The notes under the pieces: model-generated
What the model saw: the letters and a program-made list of their open reading frames with translations, nothing else
The model's database searches: none
What the model was told of the DNA's origin: nothing
Position numbers and translations under genes: made by a program
From: AWTP1-13 sp963832445
GTDB lineage: Bacteria; Pseudomonadota; Alphaproteobacteria; Rhizobiales; Hyphomicrobiaceae
NCBI GenBank assembly: GCA_963832445.1
Contig: CAWHUM010000010.1
Coordinates: 558,001 to 622,000 of the forward strand
Direction: 5' to 3'
DNA length: 64,000 nucleotides
Part shown: positions 27,000 through 36,149 of the stretch, in pieces
Position numbering within the stretch: position 1 is the first letter of the stretch
How the letters are laid out: each line of letters begins with the position of its first letter

Positions 27000-28496
27000 C
27001 TATCTGTGGCGCATCCCCCGCCGCCACCAGGCCTCGGGCGGGGCAAAGCGGCCGGCGGCGTCCTCGATCACCTGGGCCGCGCGGAACAAGGTCGCCTCGT
27101 CGAACGGCTTGCCGATGAGCTGCAGCCCGAGCGGCGTTGCTTCCGAGGAAAGGCCGGCAGGCACCGAGATGCCTGGCAGCCCGGCCATGTTGACGGTCAC
27201 GGTGAAGATGTCGTTGAGGTACATCTGGATCGGATCGCCCGTAACCTCGCCGATGCCGAACGCGGGGCCTGGCGTGGTGGGGGTGAGCAGCACGTCCACC
27301 TTCTCGTAGGCCTCGTCGAAGTCGCGCTTGATGAGCGAACGCACCTTTTGCGCCTTGAGATAGTAGGCGTCGTAGTAGCCGGCGGACAGCACGTAGGTGC
27401 CGATCAGCACGCGCCGGCGCACCTCGGCGCCGAAGCCCGCGCGGCGCGTCGCCTCGTAGGTGTCGATCAAATCCTTGCCGCGCTGGCGCAGGCCGTAGCG
27501 CACGCCGTCGTAGCGCGCGAGGTTGGAGGAGCATTCCGCCGGCGCGACGATGTAGTAGGCCGGCAGCGCGTACTTGGTATGCGGCAGAGAGACATCGTGG
27601 ATGCTGGCGCCGGCGGCCTTCAGCCACTCGATGCCCTGCCGCCAGAGCTCTTCGATCTCTGCCGGCATGCCGTCGATGCGGTATTCCTTGGGCACGCCGA
27701 CCTTGAGCCCCTTGATGCCCTGGCCGACCGCCGCCTCGTAATCGGGCACGGGCAGGTCAACGCTCGTTGAATCCTTTGCATCGACACTCGCCATGTGGCG
27801 CAGCATGATGGCCGCGTCGCGCACCGTCTTGGCAATGGGCCCCGCTTGATCGAGCGAGGAGGCGAACGCCACGATACCCCAGCGCGAGCAGCGTCCGTAG
27901 GTCGGCTTGATGCCCACGGTGCCAGTGATGGCCGCGGGCTGGCGGATCGAGCCTCCGGTGTCGGTGGCGGAGGCCGCGAGACAGAGGTCGGCGGCAACCG
28001 CCGAGGAGGAGCCGCCCGAGGAGCCGCCGGGCACTAGCCCCACGTTGGAGCCCTTCCGCCGCCAGGGGTTGGTGACGGGGCCAAAGCAGCTCGTCTCGTT
28101 GGAGGAGCCCATGGCGAACTCGTCGCAATTGAGCTTACCCAGCATTAGGGCGCCGGCATCCCACAGGTTCTGGCTGACCGTCGACTCGTAGGTGGGCGTG
28201 AAGCCATCGAGGATGCCTGAGCAGGCCGTGGTGCGCACACCCCTGGTGCAGTAGAGGTCCTTGATGCCGAGCGGCAGGCCTTCCAGCGGCCGTCCCTCGC
28301 CCTTGGCAAGCCGGGCGTCGCTGGCCTTGGCCTGCTTCAGCGCGATCTCCGGCGTCGGCAGAACATAGGCGTTGAGCGAGGGGTTGCCCGCCTCGATGGC
28401 ATCGAGGAAGGCTTGGGTAAGCTCGGTCGCAGAGAATTGCTTGTCGCGCAAACCCTCGCGCGCCTCGGCCAACGTGAGCTTGGTCAGGTCCGTCAT
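27000..28496 (-). CDS. gatA: Asp-tRNA(Asn)/Glu-tRNA(Gln) amidotransferase subunit A
   Basis: Glutaminase subunit of GatCAB, which amidates misacylated tRNA so that Gln-tRNA and/or Asn-tRNA can be made. It has 498 residues starting MTDLTKLTLAEAREG. The amidase-signature triad is Lys79 (GIKD), Ser159 in VPGGSSGGSSSAVA and Ser183 in ATDTGGSIRQPA, assigned by alignment to the S. aureus enzyme. The C-terminus is complete. gatC lies upstream on the same strand, separated by 130 bases that contain a palindromic repeat. gatB is not in the window. Confidence 0.97.
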   Translation of the reverse strand: MTDLTKLTLAEAREGLRDKQFSATELTQAFLDAIEAGNPSLNAYVLPTPEIALKQAKASDARLAKGEGRPLEGLPLGIKDLYCTRGVRTTACSGILDGFTPTYESTVSQNLWDAGALMLGKLNCDEFAMGSSNETSCFGPVTNPWRRKGSNVGLVPGGSSGGSSSAVAADLCLAASATDTGGSIRQPAAITGTVGIKPTYGRCSRWGIVAFASSLDQAGPIAKTVRDAAIMLRHMASVDAKDSTSVDLPVPDYEAAVGQGIKGLKVGVPKEYRIDGMPAEIEELWRQGIEWLKAAGASIHDVSLPHTKYALPAYYIVAPAECSSNLARYDGVRYGLRQRGKDLIDTYEATRRAGFGAEVRRRVLIGTYVLSAGYYDAYYLKAQKVRSLIKRDFDEAYEKVDVLLTPTTPGPAFGIGEVTGDPIQMYLNDIFTVTVNMAGLPGISVPAGLSSEATPLGLQLIGKPFDEATLFRAAQVIEDAAGRFAPPEAWWRRGMRHR

Positions 28497-28517
28497 AGAC
28501 GCCAAGCCATCGCACAC

Positions 28518-28610
28518 GTGTAGGTTGGGCCGAGCGTCAGCGATGACCCAACACTGGGCCAGGTGCGCATAGCGGTGTTGGGTCTGCGCTTCGCTTGACC
28601 CAACCTACGC
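28518..28610. repeat. Imperfect palindromic repeat in the gatC-gatA gap
   Basis: The left part GTGTAGGTTGGGC...GACCCAACACTG (28518-28554) and the right part GTGTTGGGTC...GACCCAACCTACGC (28575-28610) are inverted copies with a short spacer. Each part is itself a small hairpin (TTGGG / CCCAA). Repeats built on TAGGTTGGGT...ACCCAACA are known in many proteobacterial genomes (recalled, not searched). It may attenuate transcription from gatC into gatA. Confidence 0.6.
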
Positions 28611-28626
28611 GAGCTCCGCATTGCCG

Positions 28627-28914
28627 TTACTCCACCACCTTCGGAACGACGAAGAAATGGTCCTCGCGCACCGGCGCGTTGGCGAGGACGTCGTCGGCGA
28701 TGGCGCCATCAGTCACCACATCGGCGCGCTTCTTCAGGGTCATGGGAATGACGCGCGTCATCGGCTCGACCTTGGAGGTGTCGACCTCGTCGAGTTGCTT
28801 GACCCAGTCGAGGATGCCGGACAGCTCCTTTTCCAGAGCTTTCGCCTCCTCTTCGGTGACCTTGATACGCGCCAGCCGCGCGATGCGCTGCACGGTCGCG
28901 GCATCGACTTGCAT
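28627..28914 (-). CDS. gatC: Asp-tRNA(Asn)/Glu-tRNA(Gln) amidotransferase subunit C
   Basis: Small belt-like subunit that stabilises the GatA-GatB contact. It has 95 residues from ATG 28914, which follows aaaggacaggcc. Conserved segments are VDAATVQRIARLARIKVTEE at the start, LSGILDWVKQLDEVDTSKVEPM in the middle and APVREDHFFVVPKVVE at the end. It precedes gatA; the ruvX gene, a common neighbour in alphaproteobacteria, lies 3.3 kb away beyond two inserted genes. Confidence 0.95.
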   Translation of the reverse strand: MQVDAATVQRIARLARIKVTEEEAKALEKELSGILDWVKQLDEVDTSKVEPMTRVIPMTLKKRADVVTDGAIADDVLANAPVREDHFFVVPKVVE

Positions 28915-29026
28915 GGCCTGTCCTTTCGTACCGTATGCGTGGGCACTCATAGCGGCGCGGCAGGCAGGCCGCAATGTCCGCCTGGCCGGGCGACGCAACG
29001 ATCCTGGGTGCTACGCGGCCGACCCG

Positions 29027-31415
29027 TCAGCCGCGACCCCGGTACCTGCTCATGAACGCCCCCAGGATGTCGGAGTAGTCGTCCGTCCACGCGCGCAGGC
29101 CGCCGTCGTCCAGCTCCGACGACCCCATCGATCGAACGGTACGGCGCCAGCGCCTCCTCGCTCTTGGCGAAGATCACCACGGTCGAAGTCGACTGCCCGT
29201 AACTGCCATCCGCGGCGCCATCGGACGCCACAAACCCGGCCGTACCCGGCGGCAGCTCCTGGCGGTGGATGGCGCTCAAGACCGAGTCGAGGTCGAGGTA
29301 GCGGTTGGAAGTGTGCAGCACGACAATGCCATCCGACTTGAGCTTGGCGAGATACATCTTCACCGCTTCCGCCGTCAGCATGTGCACCGGGATGGCGTCC
29401 GACGTGAAAGCATCGATGATGAAGAAATCGAAGCTCTCGTCCTGCTCCTTGGCCATCGTCTGTCGCGCATCGCCGATGACGATGTCGATGTCGGGCTGGC
29501 ACTTGGTGATGAAGGTGAAGTTGTCCGGGTTTTTCGAGATCTTGATGACCGTCGGATCGATCTCGAAGAAACGCCAGGTCTCGCCCTCGCGCTTGTGACA
29601 CGAGCTGGAGCCGGTGCCGAGGCCAACGATGCCGTAGCGGCCCTTCTCACCCTTGGCGGCCAGAATCTCGCGCCGCTTGGCGACTGCCTGGCCCATGGGA
29701 CTGCCCGGGTAGTAGTAGGTGGTGGGCGTGGTGTCGTCGACGGGATTGCCGTCGTCGCCATAAAAGCGTTGCGCGCCGTGCAATGTCGTGCCGTGGATCA
29801 GGATCTTGTAGAGCCCATCCTCGGAGGGGTGCACGCGATAGACGCCGAAGAAGCTTCGCTGCGAGTCGCCGCGATTTGCCCCCGACGGCAGCCAGATCAG
29901 AGCCACCGCGATGAGCAACGCCGCCATCAACTGGCGCGGCGGCTCCTTCACGGAGGCGATCAGGATGGCCGACAGGAACAGGACAACCAATACGGTCGTG
30001 CCCCACGCCCCCACGGCGATCCGGTAATAGACAGCCAGGGTCGGCAGCCACATGATCGCCAGGATGCCGATGGCCGCGATCAGCCACAGAATGATGAGCT
30101 CGTCCCTGCGCTTCTCCTTGTCCATCGGCAGCTCGAGCGCGCCCGGCCGGCAGGCCATGGAGAGGGCGAGCAGCAGCGGGTACTCGAAGATCTGCGAGAA
30201 GAGCTTGGGCGCAACGAGCGCGGTGAACATGCCGCCCAGCGCGCCGCCGAACGACATCCACAGATAGAACTCGGTCAGGTAGCGGGGTGCAGGCCTGGCT
30301 TCGTACAGCGTCCGGTGCGCCACCATGGCGGTGGTGAAGAACACCGCCACGCCCGTCGAGCTGGTCACGAACCAGTTGTCGTGACGGGTCTGCGAGAGCG
30401 TGATCAGCACCACGATCAACGCCACAAGATGCAGGAACAGTAGCGACTCGCGCGAGATAAGCGGATTGTCGCGGAACACCAGCACGAAGGTCAGCAGATA
30501 GAGCGCCAGCGGGATCACCCACAGCAGGGGGGCCGAGGCTACGTCGGTGGTGATATGCACGGTCAGGGCCGTGACCAGCGCGGACGGCACGAAGGCGAGG
30601 CCGACCCAGCCCAGGCGCCGTTGCAGCGTCGGCGGCGGCGCGGCAACCTCGGCGCCAGGCGGCAGAGCCGGCGTTTCGGGTACGCCACCGGCCTGCGCGC
30701 CGCGCATCAGGTAGAACGAGCCGGCAAGGGCGATGATCAGCGCTCCGTAGGCATAGGCCCACAGATGGCTCAGCTGCGTGAGGCCGAACGCGGGCTCCAG
30801 CACGAAGGGGTAACCCAGCAAAGCGATCAAGCTGCCGAGGTTGCTCGCGGCGTAGAGGAAGTAGGGGTCGCGCGCGTTGGGGTGGCCGCTCCTGGCAAAC
30901 CACGCCTGCAGCAGCGGCGCGTTGGCGGAGACCGCCATGAACGGCAGCCCGATCGAAGCCGTGAACACGGCAAGCTGCCAGAGGTAGGGCTCGCCCTGCG
31001 GCGGCTCGCCCCAGCGCGTCGACAAACCGATCGGCAGGCAGATGACGGCAGCGAGGCACACACCCAGATGGATGATGCCCGTCAGATGCGGCGGCGCCCT
31101 GGTCGTGAGCAAGTGCGCGTAGACGTAGCCGGCAAGCAGCGCGCCCTGAAAGAAGAACACCGACACCGACCACACCGACGGCGAGCCGCCCAGCACCGGC
31201 AGTATCATCTTGGCGAACATCGGCTGGATGGCGAACAGCAAGAGCGCCGAGAGGAAGGTGGTGACCGTGAACACCCACATCATGGCGGGAGCGTTCTTGG
31301 CGAGGTCGACGAAAAATTGGGGCACACTGGCGGCCGCACCGCCTGCCGCCGGCTTCACCGGGCCCCCGCTCTGCACCGAATTCTCAGACATCCCCTTGCC
31401 CTTCCCCTTGGCCAT
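29027..31415 (-). pseudogene. Polytopic membrane protein with spermidine-synthase-like domain, frameshift near C-terminus
   Basis: The first ~490 residues form about a dozen transmembrane helices (from APAMMWVFTVTTFLSALLLF). A methyltransferase/spermidine-synthase fold follows with YGIVGLGTGSSSC, FFEIDPTVIKISKNP, DIDIVIGDARQTM and FFIIDAFTSDAIPVHMLT. Proteins of this fused type are usually annotated as MFS/spermidine synthase; the activity is unknown. The predicted frame runs on to 28947, but after PYRSID it loses family character. A one-base shift near 29130 gives a tail reading LRAWTDDYSDILGAFMS and a stop at 29027, matching the conserved WTDDYS ending. Reconstructed length is about 795 residues. 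An alternative start is at 31391. Confidence 0.82.
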
Positions 31416-31457
31416 TGCGCGCGCCGCCCCAGACGACCCGCTGCTGTGTGTTTCGGC

Positions 31458-32147
31458 TCAGACAGTCAGCACCTGGCCAACCTTCGGCACCACCACGTTG
31501 TGGCCGGACATCTCGGCCACGAACTTGTCAGCCGTCGGGTCCAGCATCCCCGGGAAGGTGCCGTAGTGCGACGGCAGCACCATCTCGAAGTTGAAGAACT
31601 TCTTGCATACGAAGGCCGCGCTTCTGGCGCCCATGGTGAAGCGGTCGCCGATCGGCACGATGCCGATGGAAGGCTTGTAGAACTCGGCGATCAGTCCCAT
31701 GCCAGCGAACATGTCGGTGTCGCCCATGTGATAGAGGGTCTTGTCGTTCTTCGGGCGAATGACGATGCCGTTGGGATTGCCGAGATAGACATCCTGCGAG
31801 GAGGAATGCAGGGCGTTGACGAGCGTGAGCTCGAAATCCGCGGAGGCGACGGTGCCGCCGGTATTCATCGGCTCCAGCCGCTCGGCCCCCTTCGTTTTCA
31901 GGTACATGGCGAGCTCGAAGTTGGCGAACAGCGTCGCCCCTTGCTTCTTGCAAATTTCACCGGCATCGCCGACGTGGTCGGAATGGCCGTGCGTCAGCGC
32001 CACGTGGGTCACGCCCTTGATGGCGTCGTCCCAGGCAATGCCCGCCTTCTCGAACGTGGGATTACCCTTGAGGAAAGGATCAATAAGGATGACGCTATTG
32101 CCGGTCTCCAGCCGAAAACATGAATGTCCATACCAGATGATCTTCAT
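31458..32147 (-). CDS. UPF0173 metal-dependent hydrolase (metallo-beta-lactamase fold)
   Basis: 229 residues beginning MKIIWYGHSCFRLETGNSVI, the hallmark of this family. The metal motif is LTHGHSDHVGDAGEI, further ligands being the His in ALHSSS, the Asp of HMGDTDMF and the His in LPSHYGTFP. The biochemical substrate is not established for the family; UlaG-like lactonase and RNase-like relatives share the fold. It is divergent from ruvX across about 100 bases and follows no clear operon. Confidence 0.92.
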   Translation of the reverse strand: MKIIWYGHSCFRLETGNSVILIDPFLKGNPTFEKAGIAWDDAIKGVTHVALTHGHSDHVGDAGEICKKQGATLFANFELAMYLKTKGAERLEPMNTGGTVASADFELTLVNALHSSSQDVYLGNPNGIVIRPKNDKTLYHMGDTDMFAGMGLIAEFYKPSIGIVPIGDRFTMGARSAAFVCKKFFNFEMVLPSHYGTFPGMLDPTADKFVAEMSGHNVVVPKVGQVLTV

Positions 32148-32248
32148 GCTTCAGCCTCCGCGGGACCGTGGCTCCGCCACGCACGACGCAGTATAGAGAC
32201 GTGGAAAACGAGCCAACTCCCTAATACTAGGCGAAATAGCGAACGGCA

Positions 32249-32749
32249 ATGCCGGTCATGGTCGAGCAAAGACGCGGGCAAATTCTGCCGTTGGAAGCGT
32301 TCGCCGCCGCGGTCCCTGGCGGCGCCCGCCTCATTGGCATCGACGTCGGCACCAAGACCTTGGGCCTTGCCCTTTCCGACGTGAACCGATGCATCGCCTC
32401 GGGCCTCGTGACACTGCGCCGCAGCCGGTTCAAGACGGATGCCGATCGCCTGCTGCAATTGGCGGCAGAGCACGGCGTTGGTGGATTCGTCATCGGCCTG
32501 CCGCTCAGCCTCGACGGCTCCGAAAGCGCGCGCACGCAGTCGACGCGCGCCTTCGCCCGCAACCTGGCACAGCTCACGCTGCTCGCCATCCTGCTTTGGG
32601 ACGAGCGGCTTTCCACCGTCGCGGCGGAGCGTTCGCTGCTGGAGGCGGACGCCTCGCGCCGCCGGCGCGCCCAGGTCATCGACAAGGTCGCGGCCACGAT
32701 CATCCTGCAAGGCGCTCTGGATCGGATGGCGACCCTGCGCGGGCACTGA
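32249..32749 (+). CDS. ruvX: YqgF/RuvX putative Holliday-junction resolvase or pre-16S rRNA nuclease
   Basis: RNase-H-fold nuclease of 166 residues. Catalytic acidic positions are visible in LIGIDVGTKTLGLALSD and LLWDERLSTVAAERSLLEAD, with VIDKVAATIILQGALD near the end. VIGLPLSLDGSES fits the family substrate loop. E. coli YqgF matures the 5' end of 16S rRNA, while other homologues resolve junctions. The N-terminus is longer than in E. coli by about 20 residues (MPVMVEQRRGQILPLEAFAA), common in alphaproteobacteria. A DUF599 gene follows after 18 bases. Confidence 0.93.
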   Translation: MPVMVEQRRGQILPLEAFAAAVPGGARLIGIDVGTKTLGLALSDVNRCIASGLVTLRRSRFKTDADRLLQLAAEHGVGGFVIGLPLSLDGSESARTQSTRAFARNLAQLTLLAILLWDERLSTVAAERSLLEADASRRRRAQVIDKVAATIILQGALDRMATLRGH

Positions 32750-32767
32750 AATCATCGGGGGGAGCAC

Positions 32768-33457
32768 ATGAGCCTGGACGCCATAGCCCCGCCCTTGGAT
32801 CTGGCGGCGCTGGCCTACTTTTCGCTTGCCGTGTTCCTCTACAGCAGGATCGTCGCGCGGCGCGCCCGCTTCGGCGGCGGCCTGCTCGGTGCCATCCAGC
32901 CGCAGCGCGTGAGCTGGATGCTGAACATGGCCAAGCGTGAGCAGCGCATGCTCGATGCCATCCTGCTCGGCAGCCTCGGCCAGGGCAACGCGTTCTTCGC
33001 TTCCACCAGCGCAATCGCTGTCGGCGGCCTCGCCGCGACGCTCGGGTCGGGCGAGAGACTGCAGGCTGTGCTCGCCCACCTGCCGTTCGCCAGCCCGGTA
33101 GCGCCCATGGTGCTGGAGGCCAAACAGCTATTGATCATGGGCATATTGATCTACGCATTCTTCAAATTTGCGTGGGCTTTCCGCATTTCCCACTATGCCT
33201 CGATCATGATCGGTGCCACACCGACATACGAAGAAGCGACCTGTGAGGCGTGCACCCGCCACGCGGAGCGCACGGCGGCCTTGATCGGCGTGTCGGCCGA
33301 GCACACCAACAGCGGGCTGCGTTCGTTCTACTATGCGATTGCCGCCATTGCGTGGTTCTTCCACCCGCTGCTGTTCATGCTGGCGACCACCTGGGTCATT
33401 GTGATCCTGGCACGGCGCGATTTCTTCTCTCGCACCCTGCGGCTCATCCGTCAGTGA
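32768..33457 (+). CDS. DUF599 membrane protein
   Basis: 229 residues with four predicted transmembrane helices: about 13-30 (LAALAYFSLAVFLYSRIV), 72-92, 120-138 (LIMGILIYAFFKFAWAFR) and 187-210. Signature DUF599 segments are WMLNMAKREQRMLDAILLGS and the conserved loop around GLRSFYYAIAAIAWFFHPLL. A strong ribosome-binding site (gggggga) precedes the ATG. It is probably cotranscribed with ruvX (18-base gap). Function unknown. Confidence 0.88.
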   Translation: MSLDAIAPPLDLAALAYFSLAVFLYSRIVARRARFGGGLLGAIQPQRVSWMLNMAKREQRMLDAILLGSLGQGNAFFASTSAIAVGGLAATLGSGERLQAVLAHLPFASPVAPMVLEAKQLLIMGILIYAFFKFAWAFRISHYASIMIGATPTYEEATCEACTRHAERTAALIGVSAEHTNSGLRSFYYAIAAIAWFFHPLLFMLATTWVIVILARRDFFSRTLRLIRQ

Positions 33458-33644
33458 ACGCGCTATGGGCCAGCCATGCATTGGACGAAAGGCTGAGATG
33501 CGATGCGACGGATACGGCCGAAGCAATCCGTAGAGTGAGTTCCGGCGTAGCCGCGTGTAGCGGCTGGCGCCCGGCGTGATCCGCCTCGATCACAATCCAA
33601 TGTGTCACCGCGTATCCCGTGGACGCGGCCAGCCGCGGTGACTA

Positions 33645-33658
33645 TCTGTTGCCACAGA
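33645..33658. promoter_or_regulatory. Possible MarR-type operator
   Basis: The inverted repeat TCTGT-N4-ACAGA lies 25 bases upstream of the MarR-family start codon. MarR proteins commonly bind short palindromes and repress themselves, so it is a candidate autoregulatory site. The half-sites are only five bases, and chance occurrence is possible. Confidence 0.3.
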
Positions 33659-33682
33659 CAAAGCGTACGGAGAACAAATAGC

Positions 33683-34141
33683 ATGAAGAATGATCATCGC
33701 TCGGGCCCACTCGACGCCTCGGCGCTGCATCTGCTGCACAGGGCCGGGCAGTGTGCAGAGGTGCTGTTCACGAATGAGGCAGCCAAGGCAGACCTGACGC
33801 CGCGTCAGTTTGCAGTGCTCGTTTGCGTTGCACAGAACCCCGATGTCAGCCAGACCGGCCTTGTCGAGCAAACGGGTGTGGACAGATCTACGCTCGCCGA
33901 CGTGGTGCGTCGTTTGGTCAAGAAGGGCCTGCTGCAGCGCAAGCGCACTCGGCAGGATGCGCGCATGTATGCGGTGCGGCTCACTGCCAAGGGCCAGAAC
34001 ATCCTCGGTAGCGTCAAGCCGCTGGCATCTAAGGTCGATCAGCGCATCCTGTCGGTGCTGCGTGCCGACCAGCGGGGCGGCTTCATCGATGCTCTTGGCG
34101 AAATCGTGCGCGCCATGACCCGCTCGGCTGCGCAGGCTTGA
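33683..34141 (+). CDS. MarR-family transcriptional regulator
   Basis: Winged-helix regulator of 152 residues. ATG 33683 is chosen because acggagaa precedes it and the family begins near LHLLHRAGQCAEVLF. The DNA-binding region is PDVSQTGLVEQTGVDRSTLA followed by VVRRLVKKGLLQRKRTRQD and the beta wing. The C-terminal helix completes the dimerisation domain. It converges tail-to-tail with aidB with a 70-base gap. Its ligand is unknown; MarR proteins often sense phenolics or oxidants. Confidence 0.9.
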   Translation: MKNDHRSGPLDASALHLLHRAGQCAEVLFTNEAAKADLTPRQFAVLVCVAQNPDVSQTGLVEQTGVDRSTLADVVRRLVKKGLLQRKRTRQDARMYAVRLTAKGQNILGSVKPLASKVDQRILSVLRADQRGGFIDALGEIVRAMTRSAAQA

Positions 34142-34210
34142 GCCGCTTCCCAGCCGCGCGGTTGGCTACATAGTCCACCGCAGTATGGGACCGTTGCCGG
34201 CTGCGTCCAT

Positions 34211-35881
34211 CTAAGGTGCCGCCGCGCGCTCGATGATGGCACGCGTATCGGCCCATTCTAGGCCCTGTCCGTAGGTTTGCCGTGGCGCCCCTGACAGGCG
34301 GGTGGCGATGAACGCGTCCGCAACGTATGCAGGCGCGTGTGCGCGCAGGATGGCGGCAGCGGCCAGCACTGCCAAGGCTTCGGCCAGACTGCGCCCGCGT
34401 TGCTCGAGCAGGCGCGGCTCGTGAAGCATCGCCTGGATGCGCTCGAGCTGCGCCTTCAGGCGCGCATCCCCTCCCGCCACGGTTGCCATCTCGTCCATCA
34501 CGATCTCGAGCGTCTCCGGCTCACGCTGCAGCACGCGCAGCAGGTCGAGCGCCATGACGTTGCCCGACCCTTCCCAAATGGCATTGAGCGGCAGCTCACG
34601 AAACACGCGCGCGGCAAAGCCCTCCTCCACGTAGCCGTTGCCGCCCAGGCATTCCATGGCCTCGTAGGCGACCGCAGGACCCAGCTTGCACACCCAATAC
34701 TTGGTCACCGGCGTCATCAACCTGCGCCAGGCCGCCGCATGCGGGTCCGAGGCGCGGTCGAAGCTGCGGCAGAGCCGGAACGACAGCGCCGTTGCCGCCT
34801 CCACGTCGAGCGCCAGATCGGCCAGCACCTGTTGCATCAGCGACTGATCGATGAGCTTGCGTTGGAACACCGTGCGGTGTCGGCAATGGTGGATGGCGTT
34901 GGCCAGCACCAGGTGCATCAGGCCGGCAGAGCCCACGGCGCAGTCGAGCCGCGTGCCGGTCACCATCTCGATGATATTGGGAACGCCCCGGCCTTCCTCG
35001 CCGATCAGCCACCCATGTGCCTCTTGAAACTCCACCTCCGAGGAGGCATTGGAGCGGTTACCGAGCTTGTCCTTCAGCCGCTGCAAGCGCAGCGCATTTA
35101 CGGAGCCGTCCGGCAAGAAACGCGGCACCAGGAAACAGGAGAGGCCGCCAGGCGCCTGCGCCAGCACCAGGAACGCATCGCACATGGGCGCCGACATGAA
35201 CCACTTGTGCCCGGTGATGATGTATTCCGCCCCTGGTCCGCCAGCCCCGCCGGCTGGCACGGCAGACGTGCTGTTGGCGCGCACGTCCGTGCCGCCCTGC
35301 TTCTCGGTCATGCCCATGCCGATGGTGGCGCCGCGCTTGGACCGCACGGGCGCGAAGGCCTTGTCGTACTCGCGCGACAGAACCTTGGGCAGCCATTCTG
35401 CGGCGATGTCGGGTTGCAGCAGGAGCGTCGGCACCGCCGCGTTGGTCATGGTGATGGGGCACTGGTGGCCAGCCTCCATCTGAATCGCCATGTAAGTGCC
35501 GGCGGAGCGGGCGACGTTGGCGCCTGGTACGGGCTTGGCGCCTGTTGTCGCTGCATGGTCCCACGCCGAGCAATGCAGGCCTTCGGCAATGCTCATTGCC
35601 ATGCACTCGTGATAGGCCGGATGGAACTCGATGACATCGAGCCGGTGGCCTTTGCTGTCGAAGGGTTTGAGCCGGGGCAGGTTCTCGTTGGCGAGCCGCC
35701 CGCGCTCAAAAGCGGCCGCAGAGCCGCATGCCTTGCCGAAGGCGGTGAGGCGCGTGACCGCCGCGCCGCCGCCCTCGCGGTTGACAGCTTCCACCAGTGC
35801 GCGGTTGCTGGTGAAGAGGTTGACGTCCTGGAAGGGAGGGCTCTGGTTCAGCACCTCGTGCGTGGTGAATGGATGGCTCAT
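34211..35881 (-). CDS. aidB: AidB-type acyl-CoA dehydrogenase family flavoprotein
   Basis: 556 residues with strong similarity, by recall, to E. coli AidB over the full length: VNREGGG near the start, FHPAYHECM, GHQCPITMTNAAVPTLLLQP, IGMGMTEKQGGTDVRAN, HKWFMSAPMCDAFLVLAQAP and KLGNRSNASSEVEFQ. The FAD-binding and catalytic region PLNAIWEGSGNVMALDLLR is present. AidB is made during alkylation damage in E. coli and binds DNA as well as FAD, with weak isovaleryl-CoA dehydrogenase activity. The C-terminal helical domain, which carries the DNA-binding surface in E. coli, is present here but less conserved. No ada or alkB lies nearby. Confidence 0.9.
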   Translation of the reverse strand: MSHPFTTHEVLNQSPPFQDVNLFTSNRALVEAVNREGGGAAVTRLTAFGKACGSAAAFERGRLANENLPRLKPFDSKGHRLDVIEFHPAYHECMAMSIAEGLHCSAWDHAATTGAKPVPGANVARSAGTYMAIQMEAGHQCPITMTNAAVPTLLLQPDIAAEWLPKVLSREYDKAFAPVRSKRGATIGMGMTEKQGGTDVRANSTSAVPAGGAGGPGAEYIITGHKWFMSAPMCDAFLVLAQAPGGLSCFLVPRFLPDGSVNALRLQRLKDKLGNRSNASSEVEFQEAHGWLIGEEGRGVPNIIEMVTGTRLDCAVGSAGLMHLVLANAIHHCRHRTVFQRKLIDQSLMQQVLADLALDVEAATALSFRLCRSFDRASDPHAAAWRRLMTPVTKYWVCKLGPAVAYEAMECLGGNGYVEEGFAARVFRELPLNAIWEGSGNVMALDLLRVLQREPETLEIVMDEMATVAGGDARLKAQLERIQAMLHEPRLLEQRGRSLAEALAVLAAAAILRAHAPAYVADAFIATRLSGAPRQTYGQGLEWADTRAIIERAAAP

Positions 35882-36149
35882 CGCTATCCTCCCGAATCGC
35901 GTGCACCCCCCTCTTGCCCATCATACCAGCCCCAGACAGCTGGCGGGCAACGCATCCGCCGCTGTGCACCGCCCTGCTTACAACCGAAACTATCCTTCCT
36001 GGTTCGGGCTCGGGTTCGCTCGCTTTGCTGAAATCGAACCGCCAGACCGCGCGTATCCCCGGCGGTTACCGGCTCATGCACCGGTGATCCAGGCCCCCTG
36101 AAGCCCCCGCTTGCTCCCTCGGGCCGAAGGGCGTATAGGTCCGCCTTTA

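Noticed and set aside
30555..32123. Long plus-strand open frame opposite the spermidine-synthase-like and UPF0173 genes
   Set aside because: Crosses two supported opposite-strand genes and shows only Arg/Gln/His-rich shadow composition.
34337..36031. 564-residue plus-strand open frame opposite aidB
   Set aside because: Shadow of aidB, which matches AidB along its full length.
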